This document shows, in pieces, positions 14,161 to 21,136 of a stretch of DNA of 29,176 nucleotides (position 1 is the stretch's first letter; the number at the start of each line of letters is the position of its first letter). Source of the DNA: a virus. A model generated the notes under the pieces. The model saw only the letters and a program-made list of their open reading frames with translations, ran no database searches and was not told the DNA's origin. The stretch spans positions 1 through 29,176 of IMG/VR virus record IMGVR_UViG_3300025282_000171. One strand, written 5' to 3'. Made by a program: the position numbers and the translations under genes.

Positions 14161-14649
14161 ATGGGACGACAAATAACAAGAATTCAGCGTGCATTGCGTA
14201 AGATGGAGGGGCTGCTAAAGCAAGCATCTGCGCAAAAAGTACGTGGCGGACAGGTGGAGGTGGAGCGGTTGCTCACGGCAGCCCTAAGCTATATTGAAAC
14301 CATAAAAAAGTCAGGGAAAAACCATAAGCGTGAGGCTGATGAGGCTATCATAAAAGCTTTTTATATGTACCAGAAACTACAACGTCTGGCCGCCGAGCCA
14401 GACTTTTTTGTTGGTACTAATCACAACTCCCCCAATCGCGTGGTGTCGTCAAGCCACGGCCACAGAGAAGATCGTGCCCGGTACTCAGCTGTGCGCTGGG
14501 ACGCAGCCGCTATGATGGCTGTGCCAAAGGACCATGCCGAGTGGAATCCCTACTGGCGCCCCCCCAAGGAGGTCGCGCCGTGTTATAATTATACTAAGGA
14601 AGAGCTGGACAAATTAGACCCAAACAGGAAAAGGAAATGCCAGAAATAA
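14161..14649 (+). CDS. Hypothetical protein upstream of the helicase
   Basis: A 162-aa basic protein. ATG 14161 with AGGAAG about 9 nt upstream is preferred to an in-frame start at 14062 that would span the terminator. The N-terminus is a helical, Lys/Arg-rich region (MGRQITRIQRALRKMEGLLK), and the C-terminus is WNPYWRPPKEVAPCYNYTKE. Its end overlaps the helicase start by 13 nt. I recognise no domain; position suggests a replication accessory role. Confidence 0.65.
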   Translation: MGRQITRIQRALRKMEGLLKQASAQKVRGGQVEVERLLTAALSYIETIKKSGKNHKREADEAIIKAFYMYQKLQRLAAEPDFFVGTNHNSPNRVVSSSHGHREDRARYSAVRWDAAAMMAVPKDHAEWNPYWRPPKEVAPCYNYTKEELDKLDPNRKRKCQK

Positions 14650-15677
14650 CCACAGAAGAACTGCGTGAATACGAGGGTATTGGCGGGGTCCAGCGTCAGG
14701 TTGGAGCAGCCGCCGAGTGGACCGACGAGGTGCTGCAATACTGCATGAGCGGAGAAAACCTGAGCGGTATCAAGCTGCCGTGGCCGTGCCTCGACACCAA
14801 GTTCAGGTTGCAAGAGGGCAGCACCAGCCTCATGTGCGGTCAGTCAGGCAGCGGTAAGTCTATGCTGGCAGGTCAGTTCGCGCTACACGCTATGGAGCAG
14901 GGGTTCAAATCTCTGATTGTCTCGCTCGAAATGACGGTGCCGCACAGCCTCGCCCGCATGGTGACGCAATCTAGTTTAGTAGCCTCTCCTGACATGACTG
15001 AGGTGCTGGACTTTACGCGCTGGGCTAACGGCAAGCTATGGTTCTACCGGCAGCAGGGCAGCATCAATTTCAAGACACTGCTGGCTGTTGTGCGCTACAC
15101 CGTGGCCAACTTGAAGGTGAAGTTTATAGTGGTGGACAGCCTCATGACTATGGGCGACATCCCATCGGATGATTATCAGGGCCAGAAGCGGCTGATGTTG
15201 GCGCTGTCGATCGCGGCTAGGGATCTAGGGGTGCATATCCTTTTGATCACCCATGCCCGTAAGGGGCTCAGTGTGGACGACAGGCTGGACAAATTCAGCG
15301 TGGCTGGTAGTGCAGATCTAACCAATTTGGCTTGCTCGGTTCTGCTGCTACAGAAAACACCGGCATCTCGTCGAGAGCGGGACGCTACGGCACCAGATGC
15401 CACGTTCGAGATAGCCAAAGCTCGACACTTTGACACAGCAGAAACGACGCTGGACCTGTGGTTTGACTCGGCCAGCATGAACTATCAAACTAAATGGGAC
15501 AGCCCCAGGATTGTAGGGGAAAAGGATGAAAACACAGTCAGCGAAAGCGAAGGGACGTCGGTTGCAACAGTGGGTGAGATCACTATTGTTGGGGGAACTG
15601 CCAGTAAAGCCAGCGGACGTAGAGTCAAGGTCAATGGGGGCGGCGGGAGAGGATCTGATGCTGTCGCCAGCGGCTAG
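14637..15677 (+). CDS. Replicative helicase / RecA-fold ATPase (DnaB C-terminal-like)
   Basis: A 346-aa RecA-fold ATPase like the C-terminal domain of DnaB. Walker A is GQSGSGKS at 68-75, followed by the DnaB-typical LIVSLEMTVPHSLARM. Walker B is KFIVVDSL near residue 165, and HILLITHARKG is the sensor-type H motif. It lacks the DnaB N-terminal domain, as do several phage helicases. It would unwind the replication fork as a hexamer. The last 50 residues (Gly/Ser/Val-rich) are encoded in 152 nt that also encode the start of the downstream nuclease in another frame. The start at 14637 follows AGGAAAAGGAA. Confidence 0.85.
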   Translation: MPEITTEELREYEGIGGVQRQVGAAAEWTDEVLQYCMSGENLSGIKLPWPCLDTKFRLQEGSTSLMCGQSGSGKSMLAGQFALHAMEQGFKSLIVSLEMTVPHSLARMVTQSSLVASPDMTEVLDFTRWANGKLWFYRQQGSINFKTLLAVVRYTVANLKVKFIVVDSLMTMGDIPSDDYQGQKRLMLALSIAARDLGVHILLITHARKGLSVDDRLDKFSVAGSADLTNLACSVLLLQKTPASRRERDATAPDATFEIAKARHFDTAETTLDLWFDSASMNYQTKWDSPRIVGEKDENTVSESEGTSVATVGEITIVGGTASKASGRRVKVNGGGGRGSDAVASG

Positions 15678-15888
15678 ACGACTGTTCCCGTACAGTATAG
15701 AATGTAAAAACACCGAGTCGCTCAACGTGTGGGCAGCTTGGAAACAGGCGTGTGCTAACGCTGGTGAACATGAACCGTTGCTGATCATCAAGCGCAACAG
15801 GGCTCAGCCACTAGCGGTAGTAGATGCAAAACACTTTGTTAAACTTTCAACAGGAGAAAAAGATGAGAAGCATGATGTTACGTCGTGA
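15526..15888 (+). CDS. PD-(D/E)XK-type phage endonuclease
   Basis: A 120-aa protein of a phage family with N-terminal KAKGRRLQQWVRSLLL, then MGAAGEDLMLSPAARRLFPY and SIECKN. D43 and the E59-C-K61 triad fit a PD-(D/E)XK nuclease core; LLIIKRNRAQPLAVVD follows. It may cut recombination or replication intermediates, acting with the helicase and Rad52-like protein. ATG 15526 follows GGGGAAAAGG. The first 50 codons overlap the helicase gene out of frame; the conserved N-terminus shows that this frame is real. Confidence 0.82.
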   Translation: MKTQSAKAKGRRLQQWVRSLLLGELPVKPADVESRSMGAAGEDLMLSPAARRLFPYSIECKNTESLNVWAAWKQACANAGEHEPLLIIKRNRAQPLAVVDAKHFVKLSTGEKDEKHDVTS

Positions 15889-16111
15889 TCCGTGGTCTAT
15901 ATTTGAGGAGCTGTTACAGCCCATGAAGTACGGATCTCGGATGTATGAGAATGATGTGGGTACTAAAGACAGCCCGTCCATCATAGTCCGCAGCCACATG
16001 GTCGAGCGCAAGTACAAAGCATGGCGCGACCCTGATGGCAGCTACCACGAGGAACTGGTAGAGGGTGATGATGTTGCGGAGTTGCCTGATAACTATGGAG
16101 GTACCGAGTGA
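15863..16111 (+). CDS. Small hypothetical protein between nuclease and Rad52-like gene
   Basis: An 82-aa protein. ATG 15863 has CAGGAG upstream and overlaps the nuclease end by 26 nt; its stop overlaps the Rad52-like GTG start by 4 nt. It begins MRSMMLRRDPWSIFEELLQP and ends with an acidic VEGDDVAELPDNYGGTE. No family recognised. Its coupling on both sides suggests a recombination or replication helper. Confidence 0.6.
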   Translation: MRSMMLRRDPWSIFEELLQPMKYGSRMYENDVGTKDSPSIIVRSHMVERKYKAWRDPDGSYHEELVEGDDVAELPDNYGGTE

Positions 16112-16569
16112 AACGGATAGAGATTGCTCTGAAACGTCCGTTCCCCGTCGCCAAGCTGAAATGGCGGCGGGGGCAGGGCGGTAGCGGGGAGCTGGTGTAC
16201 ATCACAGCGCGTGATGTTATGGACCGTCTGGATGAGGTGTTTGGTCCGGGCGGGTGGCAAAGCAAGTTCGAGTGGATTGGTGAGCGTATGGTCTGCTACC
16301 TGTCGTGCCGTGTGGACGGCGAGTGGGTGACCAAAGCAGACGGAGCTGATGACACCAATATAGAAGCCGCTAAAGGCGGGATCTCAGACTCCCTGAAAAG
16401 AGCTGCCGTCAACTGGGGGATAGGTCGATACCTGTACCACCCAGCTGCGTTCAACTCTGCAAAGGTGCCGGCCAAGTGGGCCACACCAGAGGGGTACGAT
16501 GAGATAATGGCTGCCCGTGAGGGCAAAGAGATAGAACAATGGCGGGCTGATCTAGGTCCGGTAACATAA
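16108..16569 (+). CDS. Rad52/Rad22-like single-strand annealing protein
   Basis: A 153-aa recombinase of the Rad52 superfamily, which anneals complementary single strands in phage recombination. Recognisable segments are YITARDVMDRLDEVFGPGGW at about 31-50, KADGADDTNIEAAKGG near 76-91, and ISDSLKRAAVNWGIGRYLY, the family hallmark. It uses a GTG start overlapping the preceding stop (GTGA). A matching exonuclease of the RecB/Cas4 type lies 2.6 kb downstream, forming a likely exonuclease plus annealase pair. Confidence 0.88.
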   Translation: MKRIEIALKRPFPVAKLKWRRGQGGSGELVYITARDVMDRLDEVFGPGGWQSKFEWIGERMVCYLSCRVDGEWVTKADGADDTNIEAAKGGISDSLKRAAVNWGIGRYLYHPAAFNSAKVPAKWATPEGYDEIMAAREGKEIEQWRADLGPVT

Positions 16570-16579
16570 GGAGAACAAC

Positions 16580-18259
16580 ATGGAACACGGCGGTTTAAAA
16601 ACAGCATTTAGCGAGACAATATTTAGGCGGAAGTATGCTCAGAACACATTAGAAACGTGGGATGATCGCGCCTCGATCATTGTTGACTACATCTGTGGCA
16701 CCCGCGGCGGCACCGAGACTCCTTTGCTGTCGCGTGAGGATCTTGACGGGTTGCGTCAAGCTATCTCTGGCTGCGTGATCATGCCGGGTGGCCGGCAGAT
16801 CTACTATGCCGGTCGAGATCCTAGCACAGCTTTTCTGAACAACTGCTACCTGCTGCGTGCCGAGCATGACACGCGAGAGGAATGGGCAGACCTAGTGTGG
16901 CGAGCTGTTAGCTGCACTATGACAGGGGGTGGCATTGGTATGGACGTATCTGCGATACGCCCGTCCGGCCGGACGTTGTCCCGCACTGGCGGTATCTCGT
17001 CTGGTCCGCTGCCTCTGTTAGAAATGCTGAACGATTGTGGTCGTCATGTTATGCAGGGTGGCACGCGCCGCACCGCAGAGTATGGCAGCCTCAACTGGCA
17101 GCACGAGGATGTGTGGTCCTTTCTAAGGGCCAAGAACTGGCACGATATGCCTATCGCTGGTGCGTTTAACGAAGATGGCACACCGTTTACGGTGGCTGAC
17201 GCTAAGCGTGCTGACTTTAACTATCGTGCCCCTCTGGATATGATGAACATATCCATTAACTATGACGATGCTTTCCTGCAACACAAGGGTATGCCGGATC
17301 TGTTCGTGGAGAACTGCCGGCAAGCCATGCGTACAGGGGAGCCAGGATTCAGTTTTAACTTTGGAGAAAAGAGTAATGAAACATTGCGTAACGCTTGTAC
17401 TGAGATTACGAGCGAGGATGATAGTGACATATGCTGTCTTGGTAGTGTTAACATGGCGAACATACAGACGATTGATGAGTTCAAGGCTGCCGTCCGCCTT
17501 GCGTCAAAGATGCTGGTCTGTACTACGATTCGGGCGACGGTACCATACGGCAAAGTTCGTGAAGTACGAGCGCAAAACCGTAGACTCGGTCTAGGGCTTA
17601 TGGGTGTCCACGAATGGCTGTTGCAGCGTGGACACAAATATGAAATGAATGATGAGCTGAGGCAATGGCTCAAGGTATACAAGGATGAATCAGAAAGATC
17701 AGCTAATGTACACTGCGATAGACTTTTTCTCAGTCGTCCAAAAGGATATAGAGCAATCGCCCCTACAGGCACGATTTCGATCCTTGCCGGGACAACAAGT
17801 GGGATTGAGCCTGTCTACTCTGTCGCATACCGCAGAAGGTATCTTGGGGACGGCGCCAGATGGAAGCATCAGTTTGTCGTTGACGGTACAGCCCAAGCCC
17901 TCATCGAGGGCGGGATCAGTCCAGACGATATTGAGTCAGCCGTAGATCTAGCGGCGGACCCTGAGCGCAGGATAAAGATGCAGTTCGACATGCAAAAGTA
18001 CGTTGATCACGCTATCAGCAGCACGATTAACTTACCCGAGTGGGGCAGTGAGCTAAACAATGAGTCTAAAGTAGAGGAGTTTGCAAAGATGGTACACAAG
18101 TACGCGCATGGGTTGCGTGGCCTGACATTTTATCCGTCAGGCGCTAGGGGTGGCCAGCCGTTGACGCCTGTGCCCTACGAGGAGGCGCACGCTAAGCGTG
18201 GGGTGGTATATGAGGACAACAGTGAGTCACAATGTTTGAGTGGGGTATGTGGGATATGA
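16580..18259 (+). CDS. Class II (adenosylcobalamin-dependent) ribonucleotide reductase
   Basis: A 559-aa reductase that makes deoxynucleotides for phage DNA. NNCYL (C89) is the first active-site cysteine. NACTEI holds N271, C273 (radical cysteine) and E275, and ICCLGSVNMA supplies the partner cysteine near 285/286. APTGTISILAGTTSGIEPVY and the MQGGTRRTAEY segment fit phage class II enzymes. No ATP-cone is present, and no NrdB-like small subunit was seen. The C-terminus CLSGVCGI carries the CX4C redox arm (C552, C557) that passes electrons from thioredoxin. The 3'-terminal 40 bp recur 656 bp downstream. AAGGAG precedes ATG 16580. Confidence 0.9.
   Translation: MEHGGLKTAFSETIFRRKYAQNTLETWDDRASIIVDYICGTRGGTETPLLSREDLDGLRQAISGCVIMPGGRQIYYAGRDPSTAFLNNCYLLRAEHDTREEWADLVWRAVSCTMTGGGIGMDVSAIRPSGRTLSRTGGISSGPLPLLEMLNDCGRHVMQGGTRRTAEYGSLNWQHEDVWSFLRAKNWHDMPIAGAFNEDGTPFTVADAKRADFNYRAPLDMMNISINYDDAFLQHKGMPDLFVENCRQAMRTGEPGFSFNFGEKSNETLRNACTEITSEDDSDICCLGSVNMANIQTIDEFKAAVRLASKMLVCTTIRATVPYGKVREVRAQNRRLGLGLMGVHEWLLQRGHKYEMNDELRQWLKVYKDESERSANVHCDRLFLSRPKGYRAIAPTGTISILAGTTSGIEPVYSVAYRRRYLGDGARWKHQFVVDGTAQALIEGGISPDDIESAVDLAADPERRIKMQFDMQKYVDHAISSTINLPEWGSELNNESKVEEFAKMVHKYAHGLRGLTFYPSGARGGQPLTPVPYEEAHAKRGVVYEDNSESQCLSGVCGI
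18220..18259 (+). repeat. Copy 1 of a duplicated RNR 3' end
   Basis: These 40 bp encode the last 12 residues and stop of the ribonucleotide reductase. They match 18876-18915 at 32 of 40 positions, including a 14-bp identical core ACAATGTTTGAGTG. Both copies are read in the same frame relative to the peptide and keep CLSxVCxI. Confidence 0.85.
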
Positions 18260-18915
18260 AAAATTTTAATCTTATTAAAGTTCATTCACTTGATTCTGGT
18301 TATGTTCGATCTCATTGCTTAGTAGTAAGTATATACGATCATGCTACTATGCGTGTAGAGTCAATTGATGAGGATGGTTTTAAGTGGTTCGATTGTGGTC
18401 GTACGATAGGTTTAGTTGCTCCATACGAAGCCCAACCTGAGTGGCAAAGTATAAACTGCGCCGAATTTATAGCTTATAGAATGGAAGCCATAAAGCAAAT
18501 AGGTGAAATGGAAAAGCCTAGAGTCGTGCCTGAATGGTCTGATGAAGAAAGGCCGGTAGAGATGCACTGGCCTTGGGACTATGAATGTAAGCCCGTTGAG
18601 GAAGAGATAGGGTACAAACCATCCATGAGAAAAATGAGATCGTGGATGAAGATAAGGAAGTCAGATGAGGTATTATGGAACTATTACCTTACAAAAGGTA
18701 GAGGTATCGAGCCTAAGATGTGGCATGATGATTATCAGAGATTCTATAGTGGCGAGGAACTTGACTGGTACAGTGATCTTCCGGGGTATGATAGTGGTGG
18801 CGTTTATATGAATGATGGTGTATACGCCTACCCTAGTTCTTCAGAACTTGTATGGGAAAACATTAGAAGTGGGTTCAGTGAGGAACAATGTTTGAGTGAT
18901 GTATGCAATATATGA
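18256..18915 (+). CDS. Unknown protein ending in an RNR-like CX4C tail (inserted gene)
   Basis: A 219-aa protein, unrecognised. ATG 18256 overlaps the reductase stop as ATGA. The body is Trp/Tyr-rich (MHWPWDYECKPVEEE, SWMKIRKSDEVLWNYYLTK, ELDWYSDLPGYDSGGVY) and shows no ribonucleotide reductase or homing-endonuclease motif. The last residues CLSDVCNI (C212, C217) copy the redox tail of the reductase, and the DNA encoding them is a diverged duplicate. The gene is visibly richer in A/T and AT-ending codons than its neighbours, so it was probably acquired by insertion at the 3' end of the reductase gene. The tail may be a relic of the original reductase end or a functional redox arm. Confidence 0.75.
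   Translation: MKNFNLIKVHSLDSGYVRSHCLVVSIYDHATMRVESIDEDGFKWFDCGRTIGLVAPYEAQPEWQSINCAEFIAYRMEAIKQIGEMEKPRVVPEWSDEERPVEMHWPWDYECKPVEEEIGYKPSMRKMRSWMKIRKSDEVLWNYYLTKGRGIEPKMWHDDYQRFYSGEELDWYSDLPGYDSGGVYMNDGVYAYPSSSELVWENIRSGFSEEQCLSDVCNI
18876..18915 (+). repeat. Copy 2 of the duplicated RNR 3' end
   Basis: The second copy of the 40-bp reductase end, in frame at the end of the inserted gene. Together with copy 1 it brackets the inserted gene like a target-site duplication, but it is much longer than transposon duplications and is coding. Confidence 0.85.
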
Positions 18916-18921
18916 TACAAT
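18892..18921 (+). promoter_or_regulatory. Sigma70-like promoter for the SSB-like gene
   Basis: TTGAGT (18892-18897), 18-bp spacer and TACAAT (18916-18921), 33 bp before the next start codon. The -35 lies inside the duplicated tail-coding sequence, so the copy may supply a promoter as well as a peptide. Confidence 0.5.
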
Positions 18922-18954
18922 GGTAATGCAGTTAAACAACATGAGGAAAGTAAG

Positions 18955-19209
18955 ATGGCTATGGAATTAGATGACAACACAATCGTAATGTTTCCCAACG
19001 GTAAGAAGACCGAGGGAGATAACCAGCCCAACTACAAGGGCGAGGGTATGTACAAAGGAGTAGCGTTCGAGGTAGGCGTATGGAAAAACGTGTCAAAAGC
19101 TGGCAAGCCGTATATGAAAGGTCAGTTGCAGGCTCCATATGATGGCGGTAGTGCAGGAGCATCGGACTATCCCGCGAGGGACACCGTGTCTGATGACGTA
19201 CCGTTTTGA
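18955..19209 (+). CDS. Small SSB-like / DUF736-like protein with acidic DDVPF tail
   Basis: An 84-aa protein with NYKGEGMYKGVAFEVGVWKN, then AGKPYMKGQL, a compact beta-type core that recalls DUF736-like proteins, and a C-terminus SDDVPF. That tail is like the acidic tip of bacterial single-stranded DNA-binding proteins, which recruits replication and repair partners. A single-strand-binding role is inferred from the tail and from its place between reductase and exonuclease. AGGAAAG precedes the ATG, and the stop overlaps the TTG start of the exonuclease. Confidence 0.65.
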   Translation: MAMELDDNTIVMFPNGKKTEGDNQPNYKGEGMYKGVAFEVGVWKNVSKAGKPYMKGQLQAPYDGGSAGASDYPARDTVSDDVPF

Positions 19210-19991
19210 AGTATTCGATTGAATACTTTGATGGGGACTCTGTAGATCTTGAGTTCAGCGAGGGGCGGCATACTTACCGAGTTGGTGGTGAGTATGTCCC
19301 CAGCGTCACCACTATCTTAGGCGTGATCAACAAGCCTGCTCTGATGCCGTGGGCGGCAAAGGAGGGGGCTCGTTGGTTCATGGACAACACATCCATGGTG
19401 CCCGAACAGGAGGACAGGGATGCACATCCTGTGTTTGCTGATGGGGTTACGCTAGATGATATGTACAATGGTATACGCGGTGCGTTCCGAGCCACATCGA
19501 AAGAGGCTAGGGACGTTGGTACTAGGGTGCATCAGTGGTGCGAGGAAGCTATCAACTGGAAGCTGGGCAACGGCGAGGAGCCGACCATGCCGACAGATGA
19601 ACGAGCTGTCTCAGCGATCGATGGTTTTCGTGATTGGATTGCTCAGAATAATATTGAGTGGGTATCGTCAGAGGAAAGAATCTACAACAGACAGTATAAC
19701 TACGCCGGCACAGTGGATGCCGTGGCGTACGTTAATGATGAGTTCTGCGTGATAGATTTCAAAACCTCGACCGGTATATGGGACGAGTATTTCCTACAGG
19801 TGGCTGCCTACGCAGAGGCTGTGGCTCAGGTGCATGGTGATGCCATAGAGTCTGCCTGGATTCTGAGGTTCGATAAGAAAACGGGTGAGTTCGAGGCCGG
19901 TAAGTCTGAAGATATTAATGCAGACTTTCGGGCGTTTCTGGGTGCGCAACAACTCCATGGGAGATTGCGTCAACTAAAAAACAAGAGGTGA
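19206..19991 (+). CDS. PD-(D/E)XK exonuclease (RecB/Cas4-like)
   Basis: A 261-aa nuclease of the RecB/Cas4-type PD-(D/E)XK family. Motifs in order: GTRVHQW (H109), YAGTVDAVAYVND (D171), CVIDFKTSTG (D184, K186) and QVAAY (Q198xxxY202), the RecB-family motif. It probably resects DNA ends to feed the Rad52-like annealase. The start is TTG at 19206, overlapping the preceding stop by 4 nt (TTGA); no ATG lies nearby in frame. No Fe-S cysteine set was seen, so it resembles RecB more than true Cas4. Confidence 0.87.
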   Translation: MKYSIEYFDGDSVDLEFSEGRHTYRVGGEYVPSVTTILGVINKPALMPWAAKEGARWFMDNTSMVPEQEDRDAHPVFADGVTLDDMYNGIRGAFRATSKEARDVGTRVHQWCEEAINWKLGNGEEPTMPTDERAVSAIDGFRDWIAQNNIEWVSSEERIYNRQYNYAGTVDAVAYVNDEFCVIDFKTSTGIWDEYFLQVAAYAEAVAQVHGDAIESAWILRFDKKTGEFEAGKSEDINADFRAFLGAQQLHGRLRQLKNKR

Positions 19992-19994
19992 GTT

Positions 19995-20669
19995 ATGGCA
20001 GGCAGTAAAAGAGTTCGATGTGTAGAGACTAACAGGGTGTTCCCCTCGCTATCTCTAGCTGGTATATGGGCAGGGATGAAAGCGGACAAAGCCTCGCGTC
20101 CACCGGGACAGAGTGGTGGTAGCTTAGTTGGATCTCACATAGGTCAGGCAGCAGCTGGCAAGGAGCCTACCTGTGGCGGCTACCACTGGGAGTTTGTAGA
20201 CAAGAAGGATCTAGCGCCACGAGCTGTGGCTAATGATTGGAGCGTGTACACTCCGCCCCGGATAAAGTCTAGCGACCCGGTTTACAGCTCAGGTCGTAGC
20301 AGGGTAGGGAGCGACCACCTGCGTAGGTGGGTTGTGATGTCCAAAGAAGTGGACGGTATGGTGCAGTGTTGCATAGACGAGAAGTGGTACCCCACCATGG
20401 TGGTGCAGGTAGCTCACATCAGGCCGTTTGCTGTCTGCGCTGATGAGGATAAGTATCACAGGGACAGTAGCTTGCCAATGAGTATGGCAATGCACAAGCT
20501 CTATGATTTCTTTAAGTTTCTTATTCTACCGGAAGGAACCATCAAGGTTCTGGACAGGAATTGTTGGGATGAGTTAACTAAACTCGACGGTAAAAAGGTG
20601 CTTGGTTGGAGGGAGGAAAATGCAAGATTCTGCCGAACCGATCGTGCGCCTGTCACCAGAGCTGCTTGA
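19995..20669 (+). CDS. NUMOD1 plus HNH-type putative homing endonuclease
   Basis: A 224-aa protein. Residues about 6-70 look like a NUMOD1 DNA-binding module: VRCVETNRVFPSLSLAGIWA, then SLVGSHIGQAAAGKEPTCGG and YHWEFVD. Residues about 125-180 resemble an HNH_2-type nuclease: QVAHIRPFAVCAD (H141) and MAMHKLYDFFKFLI (H167, D171). The middle asparagine of HNH is not clear. Such genes are usually mobile homing endonucleases that sit beside conserved phage genes. It starts at ATG 19995, three bases after the exonuclease. Its end overlaps the next gene by 50 nt. Confidence 0.75.
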   Translation: MAGSKRVRCVETNRVFPSLSLAGIWAGMKADKASRPPGQSGGSLVGSHIGQAAAGKEPTCGGYHWEFVDKKDLAPRAVANDWSVYTPPRIKSSDPVYSSGRSRVGSDHLRRWVVMSKEVDGMVQCCIDEKWYPTMVVQVAHIRPFAVCADEDKYHRDSSLPMSMAMHKLYDFFKFLILPEGTIKVLDRNCWDELTKLDGKKVLGWREENARFCRTDRAPVTRAA

Positions 20670-20829
20670 GGAACAGCAACAGCAGCACCGACGCCTGTGT
20701 TTTGCTAGACACTGCTGGCGGCTGCGACATCAGTTAGCGCCGTCTGGTCGAACATGGGCCGAGGTGTTTGCTCGGAACGAGGGTCTGACTCTCGATGAAT
20801 ATGCGCGGTTAAAAAAGAAAGAGAAGTAA
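20620..20829 (+). CDS. Small hypothetical protein, last gene of the replication operon
   Basis: A 69-aa protein with GGGAGGAAA directly before ATG 20620. It is Gln/Arg-rich (LLEEQQQQHRRLCFARHCWR) with a C-terminal helix NEGLTLDEYARLKKKEK. It overlaps the endonuclease gene by 50 nt and the oppositely transcribed gene by 125 nt. No family recognised. Confidence 0.6.
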   Translation: MQDSAEPIVRLSPELLEEQQQQHRRLCFARHCWRLRHQLAPSGRTWAEVFARNEGLTLDEYARLKKKEK

Positions 20830-21136
20830 CACAGCCGGTAGGGAAGCAAGTGATTGCATACCCTATCGGCTTTTCTTTTTTCTTGTGTTCTTCAAGGGCG
20901 TCTTCAAAATCTAGGGTTGTGGCAATCTTTATTACCGCGTGGTCCTGATACTCTAGCCATCCCACCGTGTAAAAGGTAGGCAGCTCACAGTCTTCCGCAA
21001 CCACCCAGCCATCGTCGGATATAATATCCTGCCACTCTACAATGACTAACGCTTTTGCTTTTGCTTTCTCTCCAATGGTCCGGGCAATATCCACCCCAGC
21101 ACCATCGGTGCGACCACTACCAATATCAGTAACCAT
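20705..21136 (-). CDS. Conserved phage hypothetical protein, end of the right late operon
   Basis: A 143-aa protein. The core VEWQDIISDDGWVVAEDCEL, then PTFYTVGWLEYQDHAVIKIA and GYAITCFPTGCVTSL matches a family of small phage proteins that I recall only as hypothetical. ATG 21136 with GGAG 8 nt upstream is chosen; a start at 21172 is also possible. The N-terminal part overlaps the lipoprotein-like gene by 91 nt. The C-terminal 25 or so residues run through the opposing replication operon and may not be conserved. Confidence 0.65.
   Translation of the reverse strand: MVTDIGSGRTDGAGVDIARTIGEKAKAKALVIVEWQDIISDDGWVVAEDCELPTFYTVGWLEYQDHAVIKIATTLDFEDALEEHKKKEKPIGYAITCFPTGCVTSLSFLTAHIHRESDPRSEQTPRPMFDQTALTDVAAASSV
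20834..20885 (+). terminator. Rho-independent terminator inside the opposing gene
   Basis: A 10-bp stem GCCGGTAGGG / CCCTATCGGC (one G-T wobble) with an inner GCAA/TTGC stem is followed by TTTTCTTTTTT. It stops rightward transcription 5 bp after the last replication gene. The same DNA encodes part of the minus-strand gene. Confidence 0.88.

Noticed and set aside
17260-17772. 170-aa leftward frame inside the reductase
   Set aside because: Antisense shadow of a clearly conserved enzyme.
18256-18915. Intein or group I intron in the reductase
   Set aside because: The reductase frame ends in a normal stop before the insert, there are no intein splice motifs (N-terminal C/S block or C-terminal HN), and no recognised intron core; the second tail copy belongs to a separate frame.
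19206-19991. Cas4 as part of a CRISPR system
   Set aside because: The QxxxY and D-x-K motifs match the broad RecB/Cas4 exonuclease family, but no Fe-S cysteines, repeats or other cas genes are present.
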